A program made the translations under genes and the position numbers. DNA of 64,000 bases, taken from Verrucolacustris sp044348085. Its GTDB lineage: Bacteria; Verrucomicrobiota; Verrucomicrobiia; Methylacidiphilales; Verrucolacustridaceae. The notes under the pieces were generated by a model. The model was not told where the DNA came from. It did no database searches and saw only the letters and a program-made list of their open reading frames with translations. The stretch's first letter is position 1; the number at the start of each line of letters is the position of its first letter. This document shows positions 44,474 through 54,009 of this stretch, piece by piece. The stretch covers positions 21,772 through 85,771 of the forward strand of contig JBIKTM010000006.1 of the NCBI GenBank assembly GCA_044348085.1. The letters run 5' to 3'.

Positions 44474-45505
44474 ATGACCCTATCTGCCCTTGAGAATCTG
44501 CTATCTATCAATATCCCCCACGATCGGATTGCCACCTCCCCCGCTCACCCCCGCGACTCCGCTCGCCTCCTTTTTCTCCGCCGAGCCACAAACGAGATCA
44601 CCGATCTCACGATTCGTGACCTGCCCTCCCTCCTTTCCCCCTCTGACCTCCTCGTACTCAATAACTCAAAAGTCATCCCCGCCCGCCTTATTTGCTCCCA
44701 AAACCGAACCGAACTCCTACTTCTCGAGGAAACTAGCCCCGGTTGGTGGACCGCCCTAGGCACCCCCTCCAAACGCCTTCAACCCGGTACCCTCCTTTGG
44801 CCCGACCCCATCCCAGGCCTTACCCCCACCAGCCCTAGCCCCCAACTTCGCGTTGAAAAATCTATCCCTGGTGGCCAGATCGTTCTCCACGTACTTGGTA
44901 ATTCCCTCAACCTAGATCAGTACGGCCTGCCTCCTCTTCCGCCCTATATCCTCAAATCCCGAAAAGCCCACGGACAACCCGACTTCCAAACCACCGACCC
45001 CATCGACTACCAAACCACCTACGCCCAATCCCCAGGCTCCGTTGCCGCACCAACCGCCGGCCTTCACTTTACCCCAGAACTCCTCGCTCAATTTCCCCAT
45101 GCCTTTGTCACTCTCCACGTAGGTTTGGGAACTTTTCGCCCCATCAAAACTCAGGACTTTCGTGATCACCCCATGCACACGGAACACTATGAGATCCCAG
45201 CTGGTTTCGCCGAAAAGGCCGCTGCTGCAAAAAAAATTATCGCCGTAGGTACTACCTCGGCTCGTGTCCTCGAATCCGCCCCCTCCCTCGACCCCCATCA
45301 AGGTATCACCTCTGCATTTATCTATCCCCCTTACGAATTTAAACGCGTGGGCGGTCTGCTCACGAACTTCCACCTCGCCCACTCGACTCTTCTTCTCCTT
45401 GTTGCCGCGTTCGCCGGCCCAGAACTTACCCTCCGCGCCTATCAACACGCTCTCGAGAAAAAGTACCGCTTCTTCAGTTTTGGCGACGCAATGATGATTC
45501 TGTAA
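44474..45505 (+). CDS. queA: S-adenosylmethionine:tRNA ribosyltransferase-isomerase
   Basis: A 343-residue enzyme that makes epoxyqueuosine in the wobble base of GUN tRNAs by moving ribosyl from SAM. RLLFLRR, DLLVLNNSKVIPARL, GSVAAPTAGLHFT, VTLHVGLGTFRPI and LLTNFHLAHSTLLLLVAAFAG are the family blocks. Pro-rich middle differs. ATG at 44474 is where homology starts. The stop is 3 bp from that of the convergent FKBP gene. Confidence 0.96.
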   Translation: MTLSALENLLSINIPHDRIATSPAHPRDSARLLFLRRATNEITDLTIRDLPSLLSPSDLLVLNNSKVIPARLICSQNRTELLLLEETSPGWWTALGTPSKRLQPGTLLWPDPIPGLTPTSPSPQLRVEKSIPGGQIVLHVLGNSLNLDQYGLPPLPPYILKSRKAHGQPDFQTTDPIDYQTTYAQSPGSVAAPTAGLHFTPELLAQFPHAFVTLHVGLGTFRPIKTQDFRDHPMHTEHYEIPAGFAEKAAAAKKIIAVGTTSARVLESAPSLDPHQGITSAFIYPPYEFKRVGGLLTNFHLAHSTLLLLVAAFAGPELTLRAYQHALEKKYRFFSFGDAMMIL

Positions 45506-45508
45506 CGA

Positions 45509-46057
45509 TTACGGCTGCTTGATTTCGGATTTTTTAGCCGGGTCCTCGACTTCAACAAGTTCGATCAAAAAAACTAGGGTCTCGTTGGGCCCAATACTTC
45601 CATCATCCCTTCCATACCTTCCTGTGGCTCCGTACGCTAGCTGAGACGGAAGCACAATTTCCCACTTGTCCCCCTCTCTCATCCGTGGAAGTACCTCCTG
45701 CCATCCCATGACGATGTTTCGATCCAACCGAAACCGAGCCGGCTCTTCCTTCGATTTATCATCAAAGATCCTGCCATCCACATGCCTGCCTTCGTATTTC
45801 ACTTTTACCGAGTCACTCAACTTGGGAGTCTTACCTTTTCCAGATGCGTAAATTTTATAAAGGATCCCGTTTTTGAGTTCCTGCACACCCTCCTGCTGTT
45901 TAAACTCCTCTCGAAACATCGCCCCTAATGTGATATTGCGCCTAGCCCCCTTCTCCGCTTGAGGATTAGCCCCCTCATTTACCACCTCCTCCTCAGCCGC
46001 GACCACGCATACAAGGCCAACACCAATCAGCCACGCCCACGCTGGCACAAATTTCAT
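45509..46057 (-). CDS. FKBP-type peptidyl-prolyl cis-trans isomerase, exported
   Basis: A 182-residue envelope foldase. A signal peptide (FVPAWAWLIGVGLVCVVAAEE) is followed by a short helical spacer and one FKBP domain: VKVKYEGRHVDGRIFDDK, MGWQEVLPRMREGDKWEIVLPSQLAYG and PNETLVFLIELVEV with the usual aromatic/Asp pocket. Single-domain, lacking the large N-terminal dimer domain of FkpA. The C-terminus is Lys-rich. Confidence 0.92.
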   Translation of the reverse strand: MKFVPAWAWLIGVGLVCVVAAEEEVVNEGANPQAEKGARRNITLGAMFREEFKQQEGVQELKNGILYKIYASGKGKTPKLSDSVKVKYEGRHVDGRIFDDKSKEEPARFRLDRNIVMGWQEVLPRMREGDKWEIVLPSQLAYGATGRYGRDDGSIGPNETLVFLIELVEVEDPAKKSEIKQP

Positions 46058-46118
46058 TTCGTTACTCTACCCACCCCACGCTCGCTCTGCCAACTTCTCC
46101 CGCCAGACCTCGTCTTCT

Positions 46119-47114
46119 TTAAAACTGTCCGCGTAACGCAATCTGGAAATACGGTGCCATCGTGCTGTTCACATTGTCGTTGATCCTTGGAAAATCGAAC
46201 GTCCTCCAAACCATCGCGCCCCCCTCTGCCTGCAACGAAAGACCGGGAGAAACCTCATACGCGATTCCTCCTCCCACCCGAGCTTCAAAATAGTTCACCA
46301 ACGCCCCCGCCAAACTCCGGTTCCCCAACACCTCCGGATTACTATCCGCCAACCGGGCATTCAAATTCAAAATGTCCCCACCGACAAAAAGTCGGATGTC
46401 CTCGGTCGGGCTCCAGTCAATCGTCGGCTTCGGCGCACTTCCGTTCAACAGCCAGTCCTTGGCAAATCTCCAGCGGATTCCGGGTACGGGAATTACAGGA
46501 AAGAACTGAAAGGCATCCACCCGAACCGCAATAAACCACTGAAAATCTTCATTCACGATGTTCGTGAACGCTGCCACACCCGGCATGTTCACCTGATGCC
46601 AACCGATGCTTTGGAGCGTTCCATAAACACCCGGTTCGAGCTGAATTCGCATCAACCACTCACTCGCCTCGTCCAACTGCACATCCACCCCAAAAATTGC
46701 ATTCAACCCCTGCAGATTTTGTGGGAGGGGAATATTCGATCCGCTGTACCCAAAAGAAAACGTCTGCCAATCGCCCCCCACAATTCCCACCAACCCATCC
46801 GTAATTTTTCGACTCGCCAACACCCCTACCTCTGCCGACTGCTCTGTTACCGTTCCTAACCCCTGCTTCAAACTCGCCGACGCCACATACCCATAATCTG
46901 CACCCACTTCAAAATCCCAATCCTCCGTTGCCTGACTCTTCGCCGGCCCAAATGCCTGCCTTCCTGGAGACAACCGTACCGGCGCCAGCGGATCCTCAAT
47001 CTCCCCCTCAGGCGTAAGAGGCCCAGGTCCAGGCTCTTGCGCGTCAACAATAGCCGAATTAAATAGCCCTAAAGCTATAATTATCAGCACTTTAAAATAA
47101 AAACTCCCCTTCAT
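46119..47114 (-). CDS. Outer-membrane beta-barrel protein (DUF6268-like)
   Basis: A 331-residue exported protein: signal peptide ending near NSAIVDAQ, a Pro-rich start, then alternating barrel strands such as WDFEVGADYGYV, GLSLQAEGGAMVWRTF and the terminal IALRGQF with a C-terminal Phe. The pattern resembles DUF6268 outer-membrane proteins. Function unknown. A second secreted gene follows it upstream (47177-48250) in the same direction. Confidence 0.65.
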   Translation of the reverse strand: MKGSFYFKVLIIIALGLFNSAIVDAQEPGPGPLTPEGEIEDPLAPVRLSPGRQAFGPAKSQATEDWDFEVGADYGYVASASLKQGLGTVTEQSAEVGVLASRKITDGLVGIVGGDWQTFSFGYSGSNIPLPQNLQGLNAIFGVDVQLDEASEWLMRIQLEPGVYGTLQSIGWHQVNMPGVAAFTNIVNEDFQWFIAVRVDAFQFFPVIPVPGIRWRFAKDWLLNGSAPKPTIDWSPTEDIRLFVGGDILNLNARLADSNPEVLGNRSLAGALVNYFEARVGGGIAYEVSPGLSLQAEGGAMVWRTFDFPRINDNVNSTMAPYFQIALRGQF

Positions 47115-47176
47115 GGTTAAGGAGTTAATATAGATTTACTTGTAAAATCCAAGAGAAAATTAAGACAGGAAACTGA

Positions 47177-48250
47177 CTAGGGATTGATCTGTCTCTTGAT
47201 CTCTTCGCAAGCCCCCCGCACCTCCCGCATAAACATCCCCTCCGCCACCATCCTGGCTGTCGCTTGCGCCAACTGGCTCGGATCGGTTTGCACCACATCC
47301 ATTCGACAAACCAGCGAACGCTCCTCCGAATAGGGCCAAACCCCGTAAAAACTGATCGATCCAAAATAGCCGCTGGAAACATAATAGTTCATATCCGCCA
47401 CTTCCCACCTCCCCCCAATGCCGGACCGCGTCACCCCGCATCCCAAAGCCACCGTTGGTGTTTTATCCACCTCCATCAGCTGCCAGTAATCATTCACCTC
47501 AATTTTTTCTTTCTCGTCCCTCCCCCCATAAGCCAAAGCAGTCAACAATCGCCGAAACTCATCCCGAACTGGGCCATTTTCTTTTAAAACTTCCCGTAAC
47601 TCCGCATCAAAATCCACCTCAGCTTCCGACCCTGAGGGTACCCCGATCGTTTCTTTCCAACCTCCTCGGTGGAAGGTCTGGACAAGCTTCATCAAAACCG
47701 TAACCCAACCGGACGCCTTTTCCTGCGCGATCTGCCCAATTTGTTCCGGATGCAAATGGAGTTTTCCCTCTTTCTGATCTTGGACTTGGAGCATCATGTC
47801 AAAAGGCAGCCCCCCCAAAGCCTCTCGGAATCGGCTCCAATCAGAATCCACAGTGGGTCGGGATATTTTCTGAAACATCTTAACCGCTCCGGAACCTTTC
47901 CACGGGAGCGTTTTTCCCCCAGTAGGGTCAAAGAGAAAAATTGATTTTGCGACCTTCTCCGGCTCGCCAGATGCCAAAAAAAATACCTTCGCCCCCAAAA
48001 AACCCGGCCTCCCTCCCGCAATCAGCCACTTCTGTCCAACGATCTGCCCCTTGTCGATCTCCTCGATTGGCACCTCAAAGCCCATTCTTGCAAGATCATC
48101 TTTCCACCCCCCGACTTTTATCTCCTGTACCCCCACTTTTTCCTCCGTCCCATTGCGTAACGGGATCTCTACGGCCCACAACCCACCCAATCCCAACCAA
48201 CCACAAAGGAAGGCCCAGCATCTAGCATTGACTCGAAATCCTTTTTGCAT
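47177..48250 (-). CDS. Hypothetical exported protein
   Basis: A 357-residue protein with a probable signal peptide (RCWAFLCGWLGLGGLWAVE). It has no family I recognise. Visible are a WLIAGGRPGFLGAKVFFLASGEPEKVAKS block, a polar helical middle and a C-terminal YYVSSGYFGSISFYGVWPYSEERSLVCRMD segment that looks like a beta domain. Its start is only 14 bp from the divergent rpsO start. It precedes the DUF6268-like barrel by 62 bp and may be co-transcribed with it. Confidence 0.6.
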   Translation of the reverse strand: MQKGFRVNARCWAFLCGWLGLGGLWAVEIPLRNGTEEKVGVQEIKVGGWKDDLARMGFEVPIEEIDKGQIVGQKWLIAGGRPGFLGAKVFFLASGEPEKVAKSIFLFDPTGGKTLPWKGSGAVKMFQKISRPTVDSDWSRFREALGGLPFDMMLQVQDQKEGKLHLHPEQIGQIAQEKASGWVTVLMKLVQTFHRGGWKETIGVPSGSEAEVDFDAELREVLKENGPVRDEFRRLLTALAYGGRDEKEKIEVNDYWQLMEVDKTPTVALGCGVTRSGIGGRWEVADMNYYVSSGYFGSISFYGVWPYSEERSLVCRMDVVQTDPSQLAQATARMVAEGMFMREVRGACEEIKRQINP

Positions 48251-48264
48251 ATGGTTTTCTTCTT

Positions 48265-48528
48265 ATGGCTCGGCAGACAAAAAGCAAGATCATCACAGGA
48301 AATCGGCTCCACGAAAAAGACACCGGTTCCTCCGACGTCCAGGTCGCTCTCCTCACAGAGCGCATTAACCATCTATCCACTCACCTCGAAAACTCCGTAA
48401 AAGACTTCGCATCCCGGCGTGGCCTTCTTTCTATGGTCAGCCGTCGTCGTCGTCTTCTGGACTACCTCCACCGCACGGAGCCCAAACGGTATCGTACCCT
48501 TCTAGAAAAACTGAAACTGAGGAAATAA
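48265..48528 (+). CDS. rpsO: 30S ribosomal protein S15
   Basis: An 87-residue ribosomal protein binding 16S rRNA helices 20-22. The GSSDVQVALLTERINHLSTHL and RRGLLSMVSRRRRLLDYL motifs are exact. Its usual partner pnp follows. The start is 14 bp from a divergent gene, so the promoter must lie within that gene. No clear Shine-Dalgarno is seen, which suggests translation control of its own mRNA. Confidence 0.97.
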   Translation: MARQTKSKIITGNRLHEKDTGSSDVQVALLTERINHLSTHLENSVKDFASRRGLLSMVSRRRRLLDYLHRTEPKRYRTLLEKLKLRK

Positions 48529-48731
48529 ACCCCACCCAGAACAACCCAGCAAGTCCTTCCAAGCGGGAACTCTCTGAACGGCCCGAGCTGAGCAGATGAC
48601 ACCACGCAGGCTCCCTGGCCTCCGCTGTGTCCTCTGAAAGCCACCCGAGCTGATCCTTGGCTTCCTAACCTCCCCCAATCCTTCCTCGATCTGGGCTGTG
48701 CTTTGTTGCGACCCACACAACCCATCCAACT
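48529..48731 (+). promoter_or_regulatory. rpsO-pnp intergenic leader, possible structured mRNA
   Basis: A 203-bp GC-rich gap lies between rpsO and pnp without an open gene. It has a candidate hairpin with GACAC...GTGTC ends and GCAGG facing CCT-CGC inside (about 48597-48632). In other bacteria a pnp leader hairpin is cut by RNase III and used for autoregulation. Similarity of role is only inferred from position. Confidence 0.35.
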
Positions 48732-50879
48732 ATGAGCTCCAACCACAAAACCCTTACTGCCCGCGTGGGCGACCGCGACCTTCACATCGAAACAGGCAAA
48801 CTCGCCAAACTCGCCGACGGCGCTGCCCTCGTCACCATGGGTGAAACGGTGATCATCGTCACTGCAGTCTCGGCCACGAAAGTCAAAGACGGCCAAGACT
48901 TCTTCCCTCTCACCGTTGAATATAAGGAAAAAGCCGCCGCTGTAGGTCGCATCCCCGGAAGTTACTTCCGTCGGGAAGGTCGCCCGACCGAAAAAGAGAT
49001 CCTCACCTGCAGGATGATCGATCGCCCCCTTCGCCCCCTCTTTCCCAAAGGCTACTTTTACGACACTCAAGTCATCGCCATCCTTCTTAGCGCCGACGGC
49101 CAAAACGATCCCGACATCCTTGCCCTGAACGGCGCCTCCGCCGCCCTCATGGTCTCCGACATCCCTTGGGCTGGCCCCATCGCCGCCGTTCGCGTTGCAC
49201 GCGTTGCGGGAAAATTTATCGCGAATCCAACCCATAACGAGAATGCCGAGAGCGATCTCGACCTCGTTTACGTTGGCACGGAACACGAATCTCTCATGAT
49301 CGAAGGCAGTGCCAAAGAACTCCCCGAAGCTGAATTCAAAGCTGCCGTCGAATTCGCTCAGCAATCCATCCAGCCGATCATCAAGATTCAAAAAGAGCTG
49401 GCTGCGTCCCACGGAAAAAAGAAACGCCAGGCTCCTCTTCTTCTCGTGAAAGACGAACTCCTCGAGGTCGCCTACAGCGTGGCGGGATCTCGGATCGAAG
49501 CCGCCATTTATCAGCCCTCGAAAGTCGATCGCTACAAAGCCGTCGAAACTCTCAAGGACGAGGTCAAAGCGAAGGTTTTAGAGAAATTCCCCACAGCCAC
49601 TCCTTTCGAAATCTCCCAAGCGTTCGACTACCTCCAGAAAAAAGCATTCCGCACCAGCATTCTGGACAAAAACAAACGCTGCGACGGACGCCCCGCCGAC
49701 CAGATCCGCAATCTCACGGGCGAGGTCGGTATCCTTCCCCGCTCCCACGGTTCCTCCCTCTTCGCACGAGGCGAGACCCAAGCGATCTGCTTGGCAACAC
49801 TGGGACCGTTAGACGAAGCCCAGCAGATCGACGCCTATACAGGCGGTTCCGACAGCAAACGCTTCATCCTTCACTACAACTTCCCTCCTTTCTCCGTAGG
49901 CGAAACGGGCCGCTTCGGCGGTCAAAGCCGTCGTGAAATCGGTCACGGGGCTCTCGCTGAACGCTCCCTCGAACCCGTTATCCCATGCGGTTCCGAATTC
50001 GGTTACGCCATACGCGTCTCCTCAGAAATCATGGAATCCAATGGCTCTACCTCTATGGCATCGGTTTGTGGAGGTACCCTCGCCCTTCTGGATGCAGGCG
50101 TTCCTCTAAAAGCGCCCGTTGCAGGCATTAGCGTCGGGCTCGTTACCGAATTTGACGCCGCAGGCACGAAAATGCTCCGCCACCAAATGCTCACCGACAT
50201 CATCGGAAGCGAAGACCACTTCGGCGACATGGACTTTAAATTATGCGGCACCGCAAAGGGTGTGACCGGCTTCCAATTGGACCTCAAACTCCCGGGCCTT
50301 CCCCTTGCCATGTTGAAGGATGCCATCGACCGTGCCACCAAGGCTCGTCACGACATCCTTAAATTCATGAGCACCATCTTGCCCGCTCACCGTTCGAAAC
50401 TCTCCCAATACGCACCGCAGATCGAAATGCTCAAAATCCCGCAGGATAAAATTGGGCTTCTGATCGGACCGGGAGGAAAAACGATCAAAGGCATTTGCGC
50501 CGAAACGGGTGCCGAGGTGAATGTTGAGGACGATGGTACCGTCCGCATTTACGCCAACACAGGCCCTGCCATGGCTCGCGCAAAGGAACTCATCTCAGGT
50601 CTGACTGGGGATATTGAAGTCGGCAAGACCTACAAAGGCCGAGTCGTCTCCCTCAAGGATTTCGGTGCCTTTGTTGAAATCTTCCCAGGCCGCGACGGCT
50701 TGGTTCATATCTCCGAACTCGCCGAAGGCCGGGTCGAACGTGTTGATGATGCCGTCAAGATGGGTGACCTGATCGAAGTGAAATGCATCGGAGTCGATGA
50801 CAAGGGACGGGTCAAACTTTCCCGAAAAGCGGTTCTTCGCGAGGCATCAGGCGCGAACGGTGCGCCTGGACGAAACTAA
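48732..50879 (+). CDS. pnp: Polyribonucleotide nucleotidyltransferase (PNPase)
   Basis: A 715-residue 3'-5' exoribonuclease that phosphorolyses RNA. Two RNase PH-like domains are joined by a helical part: first with ALVTMGETVIIVTAV and GSYFRREGRPTEKE, second with PRSHGSSLFARGETQ, FGGQSRREIGHG and DFKLCGTAKG. A KH domain (IGLLIGPGGKTIKGICAETGAEVNVED) and an S1 domain (GKTYKGRVVSLKDFGAFVEIFPGRDGLVHISEL) end the protein. Full length. Antisense frames opposite it are not genes. Confidence 0.98.
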   Translation: MSSNHKTLTARVGDRDLHIETGKLAKLADGAALVTMGETVIIVTAVSATKVKDGQDFFPLTVEYKEKAAAVGRIPGSYFRREGRPTEKEILTCRMIDRPLRPLFPKGYFYDTQVIAILLSADGQNDPDILALNGASAALMVSDIPWAGPIAAVRVARVAGKFIANPTHNENAESDLDLVYVGTEHESLMIEGSAKELPEAEFKAAVEFAQQSIQPIIKIQKELAASHGKKKRQAPLLLVKDELLEVAYSVAGSRIEAAIYQPSKVDRYKAVETLKDEVKAKVLEKFPTATPFEISQAFDYLQKKAFRTSILDKNKRCDGRPADQIRNLTGEVGILPRSHGSSLFARGETQAICLATLGPLDEAQQIDAYTGGSDSKRFILHYNFPPFSVGETGRFGGQSRREIGHGALAERSLEPVIPCGSEFGYAIRVSSEIMESNGSTSMASVCGGTLALLDAGVPLKAPVAGISVGLVTEFDAAGTKMLRHQMLTDIIGSEDHFGDMDFKLCGTAKGVTGFQLDLKLPGLPLAMLKDAIDRATKARHDILKFMSTILPAHRSKLSQYAPQIEMLKIPQDKIGLLIGPGGKTIKGICAETGAEVNVEDDGTVRIYANTGPAMARAKELISGLTGDIEVGKTYKGRVVSLKDFGAFVEIFPGRDGLVHISELAEGRVERVDDAVKMGDLIEVKCIGVDDKGRVKLSRKAVLREASGANGAPGRN

Positions 50880-50897
50880 GCACGAAAGGATAAACCC

Positions 50898-51374
50898 ATG
50901 GCCATCTCCGTAGGAACAAAAGCACCCGACTTCACCCTGAAGACCAAACGGGGCGAAGACCTGAAGGACATCAAACTTTCCGATAACTTCGGCAAGAAAA
51001 AGACTGTCCTCCTGTTCTTCCCTCTGGCCTTCACTGGCGTCTGCACGAAGGAGATGTGCGATGTTTCCGCCGGCATATCTGGCTACGAAAAGCTGGACGC
51101 CGCCGTTTACGCGATCAGCGTCGACTCCCCCTTCGCACAAGAAGCCTGGGCCGAGAAAGAAAAGATCTCTATTCCACTCCTCAGTGATCTCAACAAGGAA
51201 GTCAGCAAAGCCTACGGCACTCTCCTCCCCGACCTGATCGGGTTGGGCTCCGTCAGCGCCCGCGCTGCCTTCGTAATCGATAAAAACGGGGTCATCAAAT
51301 ACTCCGAACAGACCCCTACGCCGTTAGAACTTCCCGACTTCAAAAAGATCCAGTCCTCCCTCTCAGCTTGTTAA
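50898..51374 (+). CDS. Peroxiredoxin (AhpC/TSA-type, probable 1-Cys/atypical)
   Basis: A 158-residue thiol peroxidase. The peroxidatic Cys is in PLAFTGVCTKEMC near residue 49, with Thr at the usual PxxxTxxC spacing, and the Arg of GSVSARAAFVID completes the active site. A second Cys lies four residues on and a third at the very C-terminus. It is 18 bp after pnp with an AAAGGA site. Confidence 0.92.
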   Translation: MAISVGTKAPDFTLKTKRGEDLKDIKLSDNFGKKKTVLLFFPLAFTGVCTKEMCDVSAGISGYEKLDAAVYAISVDSPFAQEAWAEKEKISIPLLSDLNKEVSKAYGTLLPDLIGLGSVSARAAFVIDKNGVIKYSEQTPTPLELPDFKKIQSSLSAC

Positions 51375-51458
51375 TTATCTTTTAGGATGGATGGCCACGG
51401 GTGGCCCAAAGTTCGTGTCCTATCTTGACCTGCAAAATGTCCGTGGGATGGTGGATGA

Positions 51459-52058
51459 ATGAAAAAGATCTTTCTTACCACCTCTCTTGTCTTGTCTCTT
51501 GTTCTCTCTGCACGTGCAGAGGTTGAGATTGGCGAGCCAGCTCCCGATTTCACATTAAAGGACTCCAAGGATAACCCTCAAAAACTATCTGCTTTTTCAG
51601 GGAAATTCGTTGTATTGGAGTGGCTCAATCCAGATTGTCCATTCGTAAAAAAACAGTACTCGGGCGGTAATATGCAGAAACTTCAGAAAGACTACACCGC
51701 CAAGGGCGTAGTCTGGCTTTCGATTATTTCCTCCGCACCAGGCAAACAAGGTCACCGCACCGGCCCTCAGGCTGATGCCGATACAAAGGACAAAAATGCA
51801 ACACCCACTGCAGTCCTACTCGACCCCTCGGGTAGCGTGGGCCAACAGTTCGGCGCAAAAACAACACCCCAGATGTTCATCATCGATCCTGAGGGTAAAG
51901 TGATTTATATGGGCTCGATTGATAGCATCCGATCTGCAAATCCAGAGGATTGCAGCAAAGCAGAAAATTATGTTCGGCAAGCTCTCGACGCCGCCCTTGC
52001 AGGCAAACCCGTTCCGAATCCTGAAACAAAGCCCTACGGCTGCAGTGTTAAATATTAA
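51459..52058 (+). CDS. Exported thioredoxin-like (redoxin) protein
   Basis: A 199-residue protein with signal peptide (KKIFLTTSLVLSLVLSARA), then a peroxiredoxin/TlpA-like fold: GEPAPDFTLKDSKDN, LEWLNPDCPFVKKQY with a single active Cys, and TTPQMFIIDPEGKVIYMGSID. The typical CXXC is missing, so a peroxidase or a one-Cys disulfide role is more likely than TlpA reductase. The C-terminal PYGCSVKY adds a Cys. Confidence 0.85.
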   Translation: MKKIFLTTSLVLSLVLSARAEVEIGEPAPDFTLKDSKDNPQKLSAFSGKFVVLEWLNPDCPFVKKQYSGGNMQKLQKDYTAKGVVWLSIISSAPGKQGHRTGPQADADTKDKNATPTAVLLDPSGSVGQQFGAKTTPQMFIIDPEGKVIYMGSIDSIRSANPEDCSKAENYVRQALDAALAGKPVPNPETKPYGCSVKY

Positions 52059-52079
52059 AAGCTCGAACTGATCCAAAAA

Positions 52080-52796
52080 TTATCGAAACCCTAGCCTCCT
52101 AATTTTCACACCTAACTTTTCCGACAGCCTCTCCTTCAACCCCATCCTTCTTCCAATCTCGTGCCTTCTCGTTGAACTCATACACCGAATGTAAGCCGCA
52201 CCCTTAAATCGATCCACATACTCCAACATCGACTCCTGCGCCGTCTCCTCCCCCGCCACCGCCGCCCACATCTCTTGCAGTCGCACCTCGCCTCCCCGTG
52301 CTCGATTCTCCACTTTCTCCACGACCTCAGCCAGTAACCGCCTGCGTGTTCCTGCGGCTTTGGATCTCAAATCAGGCTTAAAAATTAAACCTGCTTCCCC
52401 CGCTGCCTTGCCATACAACTCCAACTCCCGTGGCGTCATTCCTCTCCCATGGGCCTGGCGAAATGCCTCGCGCAATCCTGCTGCTGTGGACTCTCTCGAA
52501 GCCAAAACATCGTACGTTTTTTTCTCAATCTTTACCTGATCTACATCCGTCGCTCTTCTTTTTCCCAAACACTCCACCTGCACGCCAGCTCTCGTCTCTA
52601 AATACTCCGCTCGAGTTACCTTCAACCACGGACGTTCGACCGTTCCCTCTCCAATATACCGATACAACCCAGCTTGATCTGCCGCCGATCGCCGACGGAT
52701 CGATTTCATTTCCCGACCCAGCCCTAACATCCGATAAGCACCCAGCTCCTTTTTTTTACTCTGACTATCCCCTTGGCTCCATGACAAGTTTCCCAT
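52080..52796 (-). CDS. DUF721 / DciA-like protein (tentative)
   Basis: A 238-residue basic protein. The C-terminal part, LQEMWAAVAGEETAQESMLEYVDRFKGAAYIRCMSSTRRHEIGRRMGLKERLSEKLGVKIRRLGF, has the pattern of DUF721 domains, some of which (DciA) load the replicative helicase. The N-terminal half is unlike typical DciA. The start is unclear: 52796 overlaps the MFS gene by 32 bp; ATGs at 52730 and 52709 are alternatives, 52730 having an AAAGGAG about 15 nt upstream. Confidence 0.5.
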   Translation of the reverse strand: MGNLSWSQGDSQSKKKELGAYRMLGLGREMKSIRRRSAADQAGLYRYIGEGTVERPWLKVTRAEYLETRAGVQVECLGKRRATDVDQVKIEKKTYDVLASRESTAAGLREAFRQAHGRGMTPRELELYGKAAGEAGLIFKPDLRSKAAGTRRRLLAEVVEKVENRARGGEVRLQEMWAAVAGEETAQESMLEYVDRFKGAAYIRCMSSTRRHEIGRRMGLKERLSEKLGVKIRRLGFR

Positions 52797-54009
52797 CCCC
52801 TAACTTTACCCGTCCTAAAAGCAAACCCCCCAGCAAAAACCAGACCCCGTTGATCAGAATCGCACTACGCATTCCGAATAACGCAGCCACACCCCCAAAC
52901 GCCAACGGCCCACCAATCCCTGCCAGCTTTCCCGCAAAACCCCATAACCCAAAACACTCCCCCTCCTTGCCCACAGGCGTCATCTCAGCCACAGCTGCAC
53001 GCCCGGCCGACTGCAACCACCCCATCCCCACCCCCGCCCCCACCGCCACAATGTAAAACAATTCAGCCGAACGACTCCACCAAGCCCCCACACTCACCAA
53101 CACCCACAAAGCCAACGCCCACAGGAGGACGGGCTTCGCCCCACCCCGATCCTGCCACCGCCCCGTTACCAGAGCCCCCACAGCCGCCGCCACCTGCAAA
53201 CAGACAAAGAGTCTTACCGTACCTTCCAACGTAAAACCGATCTCTTTCGTTGCATAAATCGATGCGAAGCCCACTACGGCACTCAAGCCGGCTAAGGCGA
53301 GTGTCAGCCCGACCAGTAAAGTCATCAGGTTGGGGTTGGCTTGAACCGTGCGCCTAATTGTTTTCCAGTCAGGCTCCACCTGAACATGCACTTGAGGCAC
53401 AGCCCGCTCCCGTAGAAAAAGAGCCGTCGGCAGAGACGCGACAAAGATAAACACCGCAGTCATGAAGAAAACATGTTGGGTTGCAGACTCTCCGCCCTGC
53501 CGTAACAAAATCAGCGCCAATCCTAAAGAGATCAGACCTCCCAAATATCCAAAGGCCCAACCGTAGGCACTCACCTTTCCCCTCTGTCCTACCTCAGCTA
53601 ATTCAGGAAGGAAAGAGGCCACAAGATTTTCCCCCAGCAAAAAAGCAGAGTTGGCCACAACCAAAATGGCGACTGCCCCTTCCACACCCCACTTTCCTAA
53701 TCCAAAAAGTGCAGTTCCTATAACACACAATAGAGTCACCCCAAGAAGCGCAGGCTTTTTGGAAGCCTTCCGATCCGCCCACCTCCCCAAAAATGGACCC
53801 GCAATCATCGCCCCAACGGCCGATACAGAAAGGGCAAGCCCCCAAACAAACTCAGCCCACGAAGCCCCCCCACAAATCGTTCGAGTAAAAAAAACACCGC
53901 CAACCACGGTGATCACAACCGTCACAAATGCACTGTTCGCAAAATCGTACCAACACCATGCAAAGATTTCCCCTTTGCCCGCAGGACCAATTCGCTCTGA
54001 AGATCTCAT
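52765..54009 (-). CDS. MFS transporter of the UMF1 type
   Basis: A 414-residue 12-helix permease. The N-terminal WCWYDFANSAFVTVV is the UMF1/Atg22-like signature, and GPFLGRWADRKASKKP is the MFS loop 2-3 motif. A mirrored second half starts after the VQVEPDWKTIRRT central loop and has GRWQDRGGAKPVLLWA. Substrate unknown. Its start overlaps the DUF971 stop (ATGA). Longer upstream frame is not needed. Confidence 0.9.
   Translation of the reverse strand: MRSSERIGPAGKGEIFAWCWYDFANSAFVTVVITVVGGVFFTRTICGGASWAEFVWGLALSVSAVGAMIAGPFLGRWADRKASKKPALLGVTLLCVIGTALFGLGKWGVEGAVAILVVANSAFLLGENLVASFLPELAEVGQRGKVSAYGWAFGYLGGLISLGLALILLRQGGESATQHVFFMTAVFIFVASLPTALFLRERAVPQVHVQVEPDWKTIRRTVQANPNLMTLLVGLTLALAGLSAVVGFASIYATKEIGFTLEGTVRLFVCLQVAAAVGALVTGRWQDRGGAKPVLLWALALWVLVSVGAWWSRSAELFYIVAVGAGVGMGWLQSAGRAAVAEMTPVGKEGECFGLWGFAGKLAGIGGPLAFGGVAALFGMRSAILINGVWFLLGGLLLGRVKLGDGKLVMEPRG

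Noticed and set aside
48462..49412. 316-codon frame antisense to rpsO-pnp
   Set aside because: Overlaps two certain genes; composition is that of a GC-rich shadow frame rich in Gly/Asp/Phe, with no motif.
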